Below are positions 52,415-62,242 of a DNA stretch of 64,000 bases, in pieces (the first letter of the stretch is position 1; each line of letters begins with the position of its first letter). Source of the stretch: Methylopila turkensis (GTDB lineage Bacteria > Pseudomonadota > Alphaproteobacteria > Rhizobiales > Methylopilaceae); the NCBI RefSeq assembly GCF_027922325.1, contig NZ_BSFL01000003.1, positions 372,001 through 436,000 on the forward strand, given 5' to 3'. Position numbers and translations under genes: made by a program. Below the pieces are notes generated by a model. The model saw only the letters and a program-made list of their open reading frames with translations. It did no database searches and was not told the origin of the DNA.

Positions 52415-53200
52415 ATGACGTTTCGCGCCCTCGGAATCGCGGCCGCCCTCGGCGCCGCGGCCTTCGCCACCCCCGCCTCAGCCGACACGCTGATCGCTCT
52501 GGTCGGAGGCTCCTCGCTCGCGATGGTCGATCCGAAAGCGCGCAAGGTCACCGGCGCGGTCTCGGTGACCGGCGCGGCCGATCTCGTCGGCATCGACGTG
52601 CGGCCGGCGGACGGCCTGCTCTACGGCGTCACCGCCGGCGGCGACATCGTGACGATCGATCCGAAGACGGGCGCCGCGACGAAGAAAAGCGCCCTGAGCG
52701 AGAAGCTGCCCGCCGGAGCCAAGGTGACCGTGGACTTCAACCCGGCCGCCGACCGCCTGCGCATCCTGACCGACGGCGGCGTCAGCCTCCGCGTCAACGT
52801 CGACGACGGCAAGGCGACCGTCGACGGCTCGCTGAAGTTCGCCGAGACCGACATGCATAAGGGCGAGAAGCCGAACGTCGTCGCCGGCGCCTACACCAAC
52901 TCGATCAACGGGAAGAAGGCGGAGAAGACCGAGCTGTTCAACATCGACGCCACCATTCCGGCGCTGGTGAAGCAGGCGCCTCCGAACGACGGCGTCCTCT
53001 CCGCCATCGGCAAGATCAAGGCGAAGCTGGTCGAGCCCATCGCCTTCAACATCGTGGCCAGCGAGACCGGCAATGTCGGGTGGCTGATGACGGGCGACAC
53101 GCTCTACTCCGTCGACCTGTCCTCCGGCGCCACGACCGAAGCCGGCAAGATCGAAGGCGCGAAGGATGTGACCGACATCGCCTGGTGGCCGGCGAGCTGA
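52415..53200 (+). CDS. Exported DUF4394 protein
   Basis: A 261-residue precursor with a signal peptide (LGIAAALGAAAFATPASA, mature from ADTLIAL). The rest is a beta-propeller-like DUF4394 domain with GIDVRPADGLLYGVTAGGDI, VDFNPAADRLRILTDGG and VAGAYTNSI. Function unknown; members are commonly next to SigK/RskA-type sigma pairs, so stress-induced envelope function is inferred. Upstream, 52358-52370 holds the palindrome GGCGAT-T-ATCGCC. A 17-bp hairpin follows the stop. Confidence 0.88.
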   Translation: MTFRALGIAAALGAAAFATPASADTLIALVGGSSLAMVDPKARKVTGAVSVTGAADLVGIDVRPADGLLYGVTAGGDIVTIDPKTGAATKKSALSEKLPAGAKVTVDFNPAADRLRILTDGGVSLRVNVDDGKATVDGSLKFAETDMHKGEKPNVVAGAYTNSINGKKAEKTELFNIDATIPALVKQAPPNDGVLSAIGKIKAKLVEPIAFNIVASETGNVGWLMTGDTLYSVDLSSGATTEAGKIEGAKDVTDIAWWPAS

Positions 53201-53206
53201 CCAACG

Positions 53207-53245
53207 GCCGGTGCGCCCGGGAGTTTCGCTCCCGGGCGCACCGGC
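53207..53245 (+). terminator. Terminator hairpin after the DUF4394 gene
   Basis: Perfect 17-bp inverted repeat, 53207-53223 with 53229-53245, loop TTTCG. It begins 7 bases after the stop codon; no T run. Confidence 0.8.
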
Positions 53246-53336
53246 GCATCGCTATTTGCGCCATGCAGAACCGCGGGCGGCTGTCTCCCAGCCATGCATG
53301 CGGGAGATATCAGACCTTCGTCGAAGTAGCTTCCAC

Positions 53337-53357
53337 ATTGGCATCTGGCATGCCAAT
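53337..53357. promoter_or_regulatory. Palindrome before the 50-residue ORF
   Basis: ATTGGCAT at 53337-53344 and ATGCCAAT at 53350-53357 form a perfect 8-5-8 inverted repeat, 53 bases before ATG 53410. It has operator-like size and lies in a locally less GC-rich stretch. No regulator can be assigned. Confidence 0.45.
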
Positions 53358-53409
53358 TGTCCGGTCAAGAAAGCGCTGACCGCGCAGACCTTTGATCAGG
53401 ACGACATTC

Positions 53410-53562
53410 ATGACCACCGCTTCGCTCGCATCCGCCGCAAACCGTTCGACCGGCCTGGTCGGCGCCGTCTTCGCCCGCGCCTGGCTCGAGATCGTTGCGT
53501 TCTTCGAAGAGGCCCACGCCGCGAACGTCCGCACCGGCAAGACCGAGCCGTTCGGCCTCTGA
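53410..53562 (+). CDS. Small protein of unknown function (50 residues)
   Basis: A 50-codon ORF from ATG 53410 to TGA 53562 with an AGGACG ribosome site at proper distance. The product begins MTTASLASAANRSTGLVGAV and continues with an amphipathic segment FARAWLEIVAFFEEAH, ending KTEPFGL. It is too short for default gene calling. A palindrome upstream and a strong T-flanked terminator 36 bases downstream mark it as an independent transcription unit. I do not recognise a family; the N-terminus recalls short alphaproteobacterial DUF1127-type peptides, but the basic C-terminal signature of those is absent. Confidence 0.65.
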   Translation: MTTASLASAANRSTGLVGAVFARAWLEIVAFFEEAHAANVRTGKTEPFGL

Positions 53563-53598
53563 CGACGCGGGGCTTTCGGCCCCGCAGCAGACGAAACG

Positions 53599-53632
53599 AA
53601 AGGGCCCCGCCGGCGACCGGCGGGGCCCTTTT
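53599..53632. terminator. Bidirectional intrinsic terminator
   Basis: Perfect 15-bp stem, 53599-53613 with 53617-53631, loop CGA, with A run before and T run after. It serves the 50-residue ORF on the plus strand and the MFS transporter gene (stop at 53696) on the minus strand. Confidence 0.92.
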
Positions 53633-53695
53633 CTATTGCGCGCTGAGCGAGCGGAGGAGGGGGCGGCCGCGACCGGCCAGCCCCTCCCGAAGCGC

Positions 53696-55399
53696 TCAGT
53701 TGTAGTTCTGGATGTCGACGTCCTTGGTCTCGCGGACGAACAGCACGCCGATCACCACCGTCATCAGCGCGAAGCCGACCGGGTACCAAAGGCCGGAGTA
53801 GATGTCGCCCGTCGAGGCGACGATCGCGAACGAGGTCGCCGGCAGCAGACCGCCGAACCAGCCGTTGCCGATATGGTAGGGCAGCGACATGGCGGTGTAG
53901 CGGATGCGGGTCGGGAAGAACTCGACCAGCGCGGCCGCGATCGGGCCGTAGACCATGGTCACGTAGAGCACCATGACCGTCAGGATCGCGATGATCTTCA
54001 GCGCCTGCGGATTTCCGAGGGCGCTGAAGAAGCCAGTGACCTTGACCTTCTCGGCGTCGTTCGCGGCCGGGTAGCCGGCGGCGACAGCCGCTTCGGCGAC
54101 CGTCTTCGGGAAGGTGGCGGCGTCGGTGAACGGCACCTCGGCGCCGTTGATCGTCACCCGGAACGGCGAGCCGGCCGGCGCGTCCACCTTGGTGTAGCGC
54201 AGCGCCTGCTGCGACAGCGTCCGGCGGGCCACGTCGCAGGGCGCCGTGAACTTCCGGATGCCGACGGGGTCGAACAGATTGCCGCAGGTCGCGGGATCCG
54301 CGGAGACCTCGATCTTAACGTTCTCGAGCGCGCGCTCGTACTTGGGGTTCGCGACCGAGGTGAGCGCGCCGTACAGCGGGAAGTAGGTCAGCGCCGCGAT
54401 GAGGCAGCCGGCGAGGATCACCGGCTTGCGGCCGATCCTGTCGGACAGCGCGCCGAAGAACAGGAAGGCGGGCGTGCCGATGATGAGCGACCACGCGATC
54501 AACACGTTGGCCGTCAGCAGGTCGACCTTGAGAATGTTCTGGAGGAAAAACAGGGCGTAGAACTGGCCCGTGTACCAGACCACCGCCTGGCCCACGACGA
54601 GACCGAACAGCGCGATCAGCACGATCTTGGCGTTCTTCCACTGGCCGAAGGCCTCGGACAGCGGCGCCTTCGAGCGGGTGCCTTCTTCCTTCATCTTCAG
54701 GAAGGCCGGCGACTCGTTCATCTGCAGGCGGATGTAGATCGAAATCGCCAGCAGGATGATCGAGGCGAGGAACGGGATGCGCCACCCGCCCTGCAGGCCG
54801 AAGAACAGCGGGAAGCTGGTCTGGAACGCCTCTTCGCCCATGCCGAGGCGCAGACTGACGATGACCGCGAGCGAGAGCAGCAGACCGAGCGTCGCCGTGG
54901 TCTGGATCCACGCGGTGTAGAAGCCGCGGCGTCCGACCGGAGCGTGCTCGGCCACATAGACCGCCGCGCCGCCATACTCGCCGCCCAGCGCGAGGCCCTG
55001 CAGCATTCGGAGCAGGATCAGGATCACCGGGGCGAGCCAGCCGATCGCGGCGTAGCTCGGCAGCAGGCCGACGAGGAAGGTCGACGCGCCCATGATCACG
55101 ATGGTGACCAGGAAGGTGTACTTGCGGCCGACGAGGTCGCCGAGGCGGCCGAACACCAGAGCGCCGAACGGCCGCACGAGGAAGCCCGCGGCGAAGGCCA
55201 GCAGCGCGAAGATCGCCTGGGTCGCCGGCTCGAAGGCGGAGAAGAACTGCTTGCCGATAATGACGGCGAGCGTGCCGTACAGGTAAAAGTCGTACCATTC
55301 GAAAATGGTGCCGAGCGAGGAGGCCAGAATGACCTTCTTTTCTTCTCGCGTCATCGGCCGCGGCGGCGCGGCGGCGGCGGTCGTGCTGGCGACGGACAT
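53696..55399 (-). CDS. MFS transporter, metabolite:proton symporter (MHS) type, with periplasmic insert
   Basis: A 567-residue member of the MHS branch (ProP, KgtP, ShiA). Landmarks: GTIFEWYDFYLYGTLA near residues 30-45, GRLGDLVGRKYTFL, and LQGLALGGEYGGAAVYVAEH. The second half has GALSDRIGRKPVILAG and VEFFPTRIRYTAMSLPYHIG. Typical members are 420-450 residues. Here about 115 residues (348-462) are inserted after the eighth helix, in a loop predicted to face the periplasm, with two cysteines (372, 388). Substrate unknown; osmolyte or organic acid is likely. Confidence 0.92.
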   Translation of the reverse strand: MSVASTTAAAAPPRPMTREEKKVILASSLGTIFEWYDFYLYGTLAVIIGKQFFSAFEPATQAIFALLAFAAGFLVRPFGALVFGRLGDLVGRKYTFLVTIVIMGASTFLVGLLPSYAAIGWLAPVILILLRMLQGLALGGEYGGAAVYVAEHAPVGRRGFYTAWIQTTATLGLLLSLAVIVSLRLGMGEEAFQTSFPLFFGLQGGWRIPFLASIILLAISIYIRLQMNESPAFLKMKEEGTRSKAPLSEAFGQWKNAKIVLIALFGLVVGQAVVWYTGQFYALFFLQNILKVDLLTANVLIAWSLIIGTPAFLFFGALSDRIGRKPVILAGCLIAALTYFPLYGALTSVANPKYERALENVKIEVSADPATCGNLFDPVGIRKFTAPCDVARRTLSQQALRYTKVDAPAGSPFRVTINGAEVPFTDAATFPKTVAEAAVAAGYPAANDAEKVKVTGFFSALGNPQALKIIAILTVMVLYVTMVYGPIAAALVEFFPTRIRYTAMSLPYHIGNGWFGGLLPATSFAIVASTGDIYSGLWYPVGFALMTVVIGVLFVRETKDVDIQNYN

Positions 55400-55691
55400 G
55401 GGCGTTCACCTCGGTTGAATGCGCGCGGCGGCGCGCGCTCGGACGGTCGCCGCTCTGGGGCGGCTTGGAAAGTTTGGACTTTCGGAGCCGGCGGCCTCGA
55501 CGAACAGGACCCGCCGACGTTTGCGGCGCGACGCCCGTCGCGCCCTTCCCCCCTGAAACGCCCCTTTTGGCAGAGGCTTGTCGTGTTACGGCGACACCGG
55601 CGCGCAAGCCCGACAGGCCTTCGCCCCTTGGCGCACAGTATTGCAAACCATAAATACCGGTGACCCGATAGAGGCGTCGATCAGACAAACG

Positions 55692-56102
55692 ATGAAAGAC
55701 CGTTTCAGAAATCCTTTGTACACAGGATTGTTATCGGCGGCGATGGCGCTCGCGGGCGCTTCCGCCGTGGGCGCGATCGAGCGGCCGAAGTCGATCATCG
55801 CGGAGCCTTACGAGCGTAGCCCCGGCGCGATCACGCGGCCGGCCGGACGCGCGGACAGGGACTGGCGAAGAGGTCGCCGCACGCCGGAGGTCCGGATGAC
55901 GCCCCAGCCGCGGGCGGCCGCGCCGCTGGAGGCGCCCCGCTACGATGGCCGCGGGCGCCGGCTGAATGTGCCGGGACGGCCGGACACCTACGATCAGATC
56001 GGCCGCGCGAACCAGGGCCTGCGGCGGACCCCGCCGGTCTATTCGAGCCCGACCGTGCGCACCGACGCCGGCAGCCGGATCAACCAGCTCGCTCCGCGTT
56101 GA
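55692..56102 (+). CDS. Secreted Arg/Pro-rich small protein, function unknown
   Basis: A 136-residue precursor starting at ATG 55692. The N-terminus NPLYTGLLSAAMALAGASAV is a signal peptide; the remainder is low-complexity, rich in Arg, Pro and Gly (RDWRRGRRTPEVRMTPQPR) with little predicted fold. No family recognised. The last 23 bases overlap the convergent rlmB gene. The codon use is compatible with a real gene, but expression is not proven. Confidence 0.6.
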   Translation: MKDRFRNPLYTGLLSAAMALAGASAVGAIERPKSIIAEPYERSPGAITRPAGRADRDWRRGRRTPEVRMTPQPRAAAPLEAPRYDGRGRRLNVPGRPDTYDQIGRANQGLRRTPPVYSSPTVRTDAGSRINQLAPR

Positions 56103-56916
56103 ACGGCTTCTCGCGCCGCACGCTGTGCAGCGCGATCGCGGCGGCGTTCGAGACGTTGAGGCTCTTGATCGCGCCCGGCATGTCGAGGCGCGCTAGGGCG
56201 TCGCAGGTCTGACGGGTCAGCTGCCGCAATCCCTTGCCTTCGGCGCCAAGCACCAGCGCCACGCCGCCGTCGCCGAGCGGCGTTGCATCCAGGGTCTCGG
56301 GTCCTTCCGAATCGAGCCCGACGCGGCGGAAGCCGCGCTCGGCCAGCGTTTCGAGCGCGCGCGCCAGGTTCTGGACCAGCACCAGCGGGACGTGTTCAAG
56401 TCCGCCGCTCGCGCTCTTCGCCAGCACGCCGGTCGCCTCCGGGCTGTGGCGCGCGGTGGTGACGATGGCGTCGACGGCGAAGGCGGCGGCCGTGCGCACG
56501 ATGGCGCCGACATTGTGCGGGTCGGTGATCTGGTCGAGCACCAGAACGAGGCCGTCTTGGGGGATCGTCTTCAGCGTCGGAATCTTGAGCGCTTCCGCCT
56601 CGAGATAGAGCCCCTGATGGACGGCGTCGGGCGTGAGCAGCCGGTCGATCGCGCCCGGACGCACGATCTCGGGCTCGACGCGCGTCGCGACGCCGGCCTC
56701 GGCGAGGCGGGCGAGGGCGTTTTCGGTCGCCATCAGCCGGATGATCCGGCGCTTCGGATTCGAGAGCGCCTCCACGACGCTGTGAAAGCCATAGAGCGTG
56801 ACCGGGCCGTCGTGGTCACGCGGGAAGTCGCGCTGCGGACGGTCCGGTCCGCGCCGGGGCCCACGGTTCGCCCACGGCCTGGAGTCGGAACGGTCGGGAC
56901 GGCGGGGAGGGCGCAT
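56080..56916 (-). CDS. rlmB: 23S rRNA 2'-O-ribose methyltransferase, RlmB/TrmH family
   Basis: SPOUT-class enzyme that methylates G2251 in the 23S P-loop. The 278-residue product has a disordered, Arg/Asp-rich first 35 residues, then the substrate-binding domain beginning [18 protein letters not shown]. The catalytic knot follows with [38 protein letters not shown] and [15 protein letters not shown] (motifs 1-3 with the catalytic Asn, Glu and Ser/Asn). Divergent from rpsB. Confidence 0.94.
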   Translation of the reverse strand: MRPPRRPDRSDSRPWANRGPRRGPDRPQRDFPRDHDGPVTLYGFHSVVEALSNPKRRIIRLMATENALARLAEAGVATRVEPEIVRPGAIDRLLTPDAVHQGLYLEAEALKIPTLKTIPQDGLVLVLDQITDPHNVGAIVRTAAAFAVDAIVTTARHSPEATGVLAKSASGGLEHVPLVLVQNLARALETLAERGFRRVGLDSEGPETLDATPLGDGGVALVLGAEGKGLRQLTRQTCDALARLDMPGAIKSLNVSNAAAIALHSVRREKPFNAERAG

Positions 56917-56998
56917 GGGGAGGGCCGGGCGTTTTTAGGGGGAGGTCGGCCTTGTTTCTCACGGGGAAGGCGCAACGGCAAACGCGGCCTCCGACGCC

Positions 56999-57028
56999 TT
57001 GCCTTGGGCCGGTCTTTGCGCCTATAAG
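56999..57028 (+). promoter_or_regulatory. Candidate rpsB promoter
   Basis: TTGCCT at 56999-57004 and TATAAG at 57023-57028 with an 18-base spacer, 112 bases before the rpsB ATG. The intervening leader is GC-rich and could hold autoregulatory structure, but none was resolved. Confidence 0.6.
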
Positions 57029-57140
57029 CCGCGCCATCCCACACGCGGGTTATGCGGCGACAACCAAGCCGCTCCGGCGCCGGGCTCGACGGTCGAGCTC
57101 CGGTGAGCTCCCGCGGAGGCAACCGGAAAGATTGACGACG

Positions 57141-58172
57141 ATGGCTCTCCCTGACTTCACCATGCGCCAGCTGCTCGAGGCCGGCGTGCACTTCGGCCAC
57201 CAGGCCCACCGCTGGAACCCGAAGATGGCGCCCTATATCTTTGGCGCCCGCAACAACATCCACATTATCGACCTCGCCCAGACCGTGCCGCTGCTGCATC
57301 GCGCGCTGCAGGCCGTCTCGGACGTGGTCGCCGGCGGCGGCCGCGTGCTCATCGTCGGCACCAAGCGCCAGGCCGCCGACGTGGTGGCCGACTCGGCCCG
57401 CCGCTCGGCGCAGTACTTCGTCAACGCCCGCTGGCTCGGCGGCATGCTGACGAACTGGAAGACCATCTCCGGTTCGATCCAGCGCCTGCGCAAACTCGAG
57501 GAGATGCTCTCCGGCGAAGCCCACGGCTTCACCAAGAAGGAGCGCCTGACGCTGTCGCGCGAGCGCGACAAGCTCGAGAAGACGCTCGGCGGCATCAAGG
57601 ACATGGGCGGCCTGCCGAACCTGATCTTCGTGATCGACACCAACAAGGAGCAGATCGCGGTGCAGGAGGCTCGTCGCCTCGGCATTCCGGTCGCGGCCAT
57701 CCTCGACACCAACTCCGATCCCGAGGGCATCACCTATCCGGTGCCGGGCAACGACGACGCCGGCCGCGCGCTCGCGCTCTACGGCGACCTGATCGCCCGC
57801 GCCGCGATCGACGGCATCGGCCGCAGCCAGGGCGACCTCGGCGTCGACCTCGGCGCCCAGGACGAGCCGCTGATCGAGGAGCTTCCGGCGGAAGGCCCGG
57901 AGGTCGCGGAAGTCGCCGACGCTCCGGTCGAGGCGTTCGAGCTGCTCGCAGCCCCGCGCGGCGCGCCGGACGATCTCGCCAAGCTCTCGGGCGTCGGCCC
58001 GCAGCTGGAGCAGAAGCTCAACGAGTACGGCGTCTATCATTACTGGCAGATCGCCGCGATGACCCCGGCCGACGTCGCCAAGGCGGACGCGGACCTGAAG
58101 CTGAACGGGCGCTTCGACCGCGAGGGCTGGGTCGCGCAGGCGCGCGAACTGCTCGCCGGCCTGGCCGCCTGA
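57141..58172 (+). CDS. rpsB: Ribosomal protein S2 with C-terminal HhH extension
   Basis: Small-subunit protein S2. ATG 57141 gives 343 residues, about 100 more than usual. Residues 1-235 are ordinary S2: [51 protein letters not shown] and [20 protein letters not shown]. After an acidic linker (about 240-275) comes [19 protein letters not shown] from residue 281 and a further helical stretch to [12 protein letters not shown] QARELLAGL. This is a helix-hairpin-helix motif of the type seen in FEN1-like/H3TH domains. Such extensions occur in some alphaproteobacterial S2 proteins. tsf follows at 104 bases. Confidence 0.97.
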   Translation: MALPDFTMRQLLEAGVHFGHQAHRWNPKMAPYIFGARNNIHIIDLAQTVPLLHRALQAVSDVVAGGGRVLIVGTKRQAADVVADSARRSAQYFVNARWLGGMLTNWKTISGSIQRLRKLEEMLSGEAHGFTKKERLTLSRERDKLEKTLGGIKDMGGLPNLIFVIDTNKEQIAVQEARRLGIPVAAILDTNSDPEGITYPVPGNDDAGRALALYGDLIARAAIDGIGRSQGDLGVDLGAQDEPLIEELPAEGPEVAEVADAPVEAFELLAAPRGAPDDLAKLSGVGPQLEQKLNEYGVYHYWQIAAMTPADVAKADADLKLNGRFDREGWVAQARELLAGLAA

Positions 58173-58275
58173 CGAACGCCTCCCCCGGCGCGCCCCCGAT
58201 CGCGGCGGGCGCGCCGAACGAGCCGATCATTCCGCCGCCCGTCGTTCGGGCGGCGCACGATTTTCAGAGGACGAT

Positions 58276-59205
58276 ATGGCCAACATCACCGCAGCCATGG
58301 TGAAGGAGCTTCGCGAGAAGACCGGCGCCGGCATGATGGACTGCAAGAACGCGCTGGGCGAGGTCGACGGCGACATCGAGGCCGCGGTCGACTGGCTGCG
58401 CAAGAAGGGTCTCGCCAAGGCCGCGAAGAAGGCCGGCCGCGTCGCGGCCGAGGGCCTCGTCGCGCTCGCCGTGGACGGCCCGAAGGGCGTCGCGGTCGAG
58501 GTTAATTCCGAGACCGATTTCGTCGCTCGTAACCCGGAATTTCAGGACATGGTCGCGACCATCGCGACCGTCGCGCTGTCGACCGGCGGCTCCGACGTCG
58601 CGGCGATCGAGGCCGCGGCCTATCCGGGCGGCGGGACCGTGTCGGAGAAGATCCAGGCGACGATCGGCAAGATCGGCGAGAACATGACGCTGCGCCGCGC
58701 CGCCGGTCTGTCGGTTTCCGCTGGCGTCATCGGGACTTACGTCCACGGCCAGGTCGCGCCGAACCTCGGCAAGATCGCCGTGCTCGTCGCGCTCGAGTCC
58801 GAGGGCAAAGCCGAGCCGCTGACGGCGCTCGGCAAGCAGATCGCGATGCACGTCGCCGCGACCAACCCGCAGGGCCTCGACGCGGCCTCGATCGATCCCG
58901 CGGTCGTCGAGCGCGAGAAGGGCGTTCTGGCCGAGAAGGCGCGCGAAGGCGGCAAGCCCGAGAACGTCATCGCCAAGATCGTCGAGAGCGGCATCAAGAC
59001 CTTCTACAAGGAGGCGACCCTGCTCGAGCAGCCGTTCATCCATGACGGCTCGAAGACCGTCGCCCAGGCCGTCAAGGCGGCCGAGGCGGAGGTCGGCGCT
59101 CCGATCAAGCTGACCGGCTTCGTGCGTCTCGCGCTCGGCGAGGGCGTCGAGAAGGAAGAGAGCGACTTCGCCGCCGAAGTCGCCGCGGCGGCCGGCGCGA
59201 ACTGA
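58276..59205 (+). CDS. tsf: Elongation factor Ts
   Basis: Guanine-nucleotide exchange factor for EF-Tu. The 309-residue product opens with the UBA-like [20 protein letters not shown] and has [15 protein letters not shown] near residues 75-90, the EF-Tu contact region. Second core and dimer parts follow to residue 309. It is 103 bases after rpsB and 19 before pyrH. Confidence 0.98.
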   Translation: MANITAAMVKELREKTGAGMMDCKNALGEVDGDIEAAVDWLRKKGLAKAAKKAGRVAAEGLVALAVDGPKGVAVEVNSETDFVARNPEFQDMVATIATVALSTGGSDVAAIEAAAYPGGGTVSEKIQATIGKIGENMTLRRAAGLSVSAGVIGTYVHGQVAPNLGKIAVLVALESEGKAEPLTALGKQIAMHVAATNPQGLDAASIDPAVVEREKGVLAEKAREGGKPENVIAKIVESGIKTFYKEATLLEQPFIHDGSKTVAQAVKAAEAEVGAPIKLTGFVRLALGEGVEKEESDFAAEVAAAAGAN

Positions 59206-59224
59206 GCCGGCCGGGGCCGCGGCG

Positions 59225-59950
59225 ATGACCGCTCCGTCGGAGCCCGCCTACAAACGGGTGCTCGTCAAGGTCTCGGGCGAGGCCCTGATGGGCCCCCAGG
59301 GCTTCGGCCTTCATCAGCCGACGGTCGACGCCATCGCGTCCGACATCGCCGCGACCCACGCCCTCGGGGTGGAGGTCGCGGTGGTCGTCGGCGGCGGCAA
59401 CATCTTCCGCGGCGTGCAGGTCTCGTCGCAGGGCGTCGACCGGGCGACCGGCGACTACATGGGCATGCTGGCGACGGTCATGAACGCGCTGGCGCTGTCC
59501 GCCGCCATCATGCGCACCGGCACCCAGTCGCGCGTGCTTTCCGCGCTCGACATGCCGGCGGTGTGCGAGACCTACACGAGGCCGCGGGCGCTCGCCCACC
59601 TCGACCGCGGCCGCGTGGTGCTGTTCGCGGCCGGGACCGGCAACCCCTTCTTCACCACCGACACGGCGGCCGCGCTGCGCGCGATCGAAACCGGGTGCGA
59701 CGCGCTGCTCAAGGCGACGCAGGTGGACGGCATCTACTCGGCCGACCCCAAGAAGGACCCGACCGCCACCCGTTTCGAGCGCCTGACCCATGACGAGGTG
59801 CTGCATCGCGACCTCAAGGTCATGGACGCGGCGGCCTTCGCGCTTGCGCGTGAGAACGCGCTTCCGGTAATCGTCTTCTCCATCCACGAGCCGGGATCGA
59901 TCCCCGCGGTGGTCAGCGGCCGCGGACGCGCAACCATCGTCGCGAGCTGA
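59225..59950 (+). CDS. pyrH: UMP kinase
   Basis: Phosphorylates UMP to UDP; the bacterial hexameric amino-acid-kinase type. The 241-residue product shows [19 protein letters not shown] at the start, [31 protein letters not shown] and a C-terminal [10 protein letters not shown]. In the conserved tsf-pyrH-frr cluster. Confidence 0.98.
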   Translation: MTAPSEPAYKRVLVKVSGEALMGPQGFGLHQPTVDAIASDIAATHALGVEVAVVVGGGNIFRGVQVSSQGVDRATGDYMGMLATVMNALALSAAIMRTGTQSRVLSALDMPAVCETYTRPRALAHLDRGRVVLFAAGTGNPFFTTDTAAALRAIETGCDALLKATQVDGIYSADPKKDPTATRFERLTHDEVLHRDLKVMDAAAFALARENALPVIVFSIHEPGSIPAVVSGRGRATIVAS

Positions 59951-59991
59951 GAGGCGGACGAACCGCCCGAACCTCAAGGACCTTGAAGCCT

Positions 59992-60552
59992 ATGTCCGGA
60001 TCCTTCGACCTCGACGACATCAAGCGCCGCATGAACGGCGCGGTGACCTCGCTCAAGGGCGACCTCGCCGGCCTGCGCACCGGCCGCGCCTCCGCGAACC
60101 TTCTCGACCCGGTGGTCGTCTCCGCCTACGGCGCCGAGATGCCGCTCAACCAGGTCGCCACCGTCAGCGTTCCCGAGTCGCGGATGCTGAACGTGCAGGT
60201 GTGGGACCGTTCGATGGTGGGCGCCGTCGAGAAGGCGATCCGGGAGGCCAATCTCGGCCTGAACCCCATCACGGAAGGCCAGCTCCTTCGCATTCCGTTG
60301 CCCGAGCTGAACGCCGAGCGTCGTAAGGAGCTGGTCAAGATCGCTCATAAGTACGCCGAGAGCGCCCGTGTCGCGGTGCGCCACGTTCGGCGCGACGGTC
60401 TCGACACGCTGAAGAAGTCCGAGAAGGACGGCGACATTAGCGAGGACGATCAGGTCCGCTTCGCCGATCAGGTTCAGAAGGCGACCGACGCCGCGATCGT
60501 CGAGGTCGATCAGGCGCTCGTGGCGAAGGAAAAGGACATCCTTCAGGTGTGA
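59992..60552 (+). CDS. frr: Ribosome recycling factor
   Basis: Splits post-termination ribosomes with EF-G. ATG 59992 gives 186 residues, the normal size; a TTG at 59983 is only two bases from AAGGA and is less likely. Landmarks include [29 protein letters not shown], the [13 protein letters not shown] region, and [14 protein letters not shown]. Its stop overlaps a possible GTG start of uppS. Confidence 0.98.
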   Translation: MSGSFDLDDIKRRMNGAVTSLKGDLAGLRTGRASANLLDPVVVSAYGAEMPLNQVATVSVPESRMLNVQVWDRSMVGAVEKAIREANLGLNPITEGQLLRIPLPELNAERRKELVKIAHKYAESARVAVRHVRRDGLDTLKKSEKDGDISEDDQVRFADQVQKATDAAIVEVDQALVAKEKDILQV

Positions 60553-60623
60553 CGTCCGCGGTCCCGCGCAGACGGCTGCGCGCGGGCTGTGATGGCTTGA
60601 CCCTTCCAACGGCTCCGGGCGCG

Positions 60624-61388
60624 ATGCTTCCTAACGATCCGCCACGCTGGACCATCGAGGCCGCCGAAACGACGTCCGAGCCCTCCCACGTCGCAATCAT
60701 CATGGACGGCAACGGCCGCTGGGCCGCGTCGCGCGGCCTGCCGCGCGTCGAGGGCCATCGCCGCGGCGTCGAGGCGCTCCGCAGGGCGGTCGAGGCCGCG
60801 GGCAAGGCCGGCGTCCAATATCTCACCGTCTACAGCTTCTCGTCCGAGAACTGGTCGCGCCCGCAGGACGAGGTCATGGACCTTTTGAACCTGCTGCGGA
60901 TGTTCGTCCGGCGCGACCTCGCCGAACTGCACCGGTCGAACGTGCGGGTCCGGATCATCGGCGAGCGTTCCGGCCTCCCCGGCGACATCGAGGCGCTGCT
61001 CGAAGAAGCCGAAACGCTCACCCGACGAAACGACGGCCTGACGCTGGTCGTCGCCTTCAACTATGGCGGCCGACAGGAGATCGCTTCGGCGGCCCGGCGC
61101 ATCGCCGAGGATGTAGCCGCCGGCGTGCTGAAGCCGGAGGAGGTGGACGTCGCCGCCGTCACCGCCAGGCTGCACACCACGAGCATTCCCGATCCAGACC
61201 TCGTGATCCGTACGAGCGGCGAGCGTCGAATCTCGAACTTCCTGCTCTGGCAGTCGGCCTACGCCGAGTATGTGTTCCTGCCGATCCACTGGCCTGATTT
61301 CGACGGCGCCGCGTTCGACGCCGCGATCACAGAGTTCCGCGCGCGCGACCGGCGCTACGGCGGTCGTACGGCGCAGGTTTCCGCGTGA
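60624..61388 (+). CDS. uppS: Isoprenyl transferase (undecaprenyl diphosphate synthase)
   Basis: Makes the C55 lipid carrier for cell-wall synthesis from FPP and IPP. ATG 60624 gives 254 residues, the family norm. A GTG at 60549 overlapping the frr stop (GTGA) would add 25 Arg/Pro-rich residues and cannot be excluded. Motifs: [19 protein letters not shown] near residues 26-44 with the catalytic Asp, [38 protein letters not shown], and [20 protein letters not shown]. Followed with a 4-base overlap by cdsA. Confidence 0.97.
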   Translation: MLPNDPPRWTIEAAETTSEPSHVAIIMDGNGRWAASRGLPRVEGHRRGVEALRRAVEAAGKAGVQYLTVYSFSSENWSRPQDEVMDLLNLLRMFVRRDLAELHRSNVRVRIIGERSGLPGDIEALLEEAETLTRRNDGLTLVVAFNYGGRQEIASAARRIAEDVAAGVLKPEEVDVAAVTARLHTTSIPDPDLVIRTSGERRISNFLLWQSAYAEYVFLPIHWPDFDGAAFDAAITEFRARDRRYGGRTAQVSA

Positions 61389-62242
61389 CCGGGCCGGCGG
61401 CGCAGCGCCGCCCCTCCGAGCTCGCGCTCAGGACCGTGTCAGGCGTGATCCTCGCGCTCGCCGCGATCGGGATCGCCTGGCTCGGCGGACCGGCGTTCGG
61501 CCTGTTCTGGACGCTCGCCGGCTGCGTCGTCGGCGTCGAGTGGGCGTGGCTCGCGACCCCCGACCCCGCCGCCCGCCGGCGCGCCGCGCGCGTGGTGGCG
61601 GTCACGCTTGGCGGAGCCGGGGCGCTGTTCACGCTCGGCCGCACGCTCGGGCTGGACGTCGGAGTGACGGTTCCACTGGCGATGTTGCTCACCGGCGCGG
61701 TCGTCGCGGCCGCGATCGCCCGGCCCGCGACGATCGCCGGATTTGGCGTCCTCTACGGCGCGGCGGTGTTTCTTGGGGCGATCCTCCTCCGCTCCGATCC
61801 GGCCGATGGCCTGCTCGCGATTCTCTGGCTGTTCGCCGTCGTCTGGGGCGCGGACGTGGCGGCTTATGCCGTGGGCCGGACGGTGGGCGGACCCAAGCTC
61901 GCGCCGGCCTTGTCGCCGAAGAAGACCTGGTCCGGGGCCATCGGCGGCGCCGTGGCGGGCCCGGCGCTCGGGGTCGGCGTAGCGGCGTGGTGGGGCGTCG
62001 AGAGCCTTTGGCCGCTTGCAGTGGTCGGGTTCGCCGTGGCCGTCGCCACCGAGGTCGGCGATCTGTTCGAATCCGGCGCCAAGCGCCGTTTCGGCGCGAA
62101 GGACTCCGGTCAGATCATCCCCGGGCATGGCGGCGCCATGGACCGGCTCGACGGCTTTCTGGTCGCGGCCACGCTCGCTGCGATCATCGGCCTTTCGCGC
62201 GGGGGGCTGGACGCCGCCGCGCAGGGGCTGATGCGGTGGTGA
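61385..62242 (+). CDS. cdsA: Phosphatidate cytidylyltransferase
   Basis: Makes CDP-diacylglycerol from phosphatidate and CTP in the inner membrane. GTG 61385 overlaps the uppS stop. The 285-residue protein has six or more hydrophobic helices and the C-terminal CDS signature region: [12 protein letters not shown], then [20 protein letters not shown] and [15 protein letters not shown] with the conserved Asp residues. Confidence 0.96.
   Translation: MTGPAAQRRPSELALRTVSGVILALAAIGIAWLGGPAFGLFWTLAGCVVGVEWAWLATPDPAARRRAARVVAVTLGGAGALFTLGRTLGLDVGVTVPLAMLLTGAVVAAAIARPATIAGFGVLYGAAVFLGAILLRSDPADGLLAILWLFAVVWGADVAAYAVGRTVGGPKLAPALSPKKTWSGAIGGAVAGPALGVGVAAWWGVESLWPLAVVGFAVAVATEVGDLFESGAKRRFGAKDSGQIIPGHGGAMDRLDGFLVAATLAAIIGLSRGGLDAAAQGLMRW

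Noticed and set aside
53495..55663. 722-residue plus-strand ORF opposite the MFS transporter
   Set aside because: Low-complexity antisense frame with RGE/DRQ-rich text; the minus strand encodes a clear transporter.
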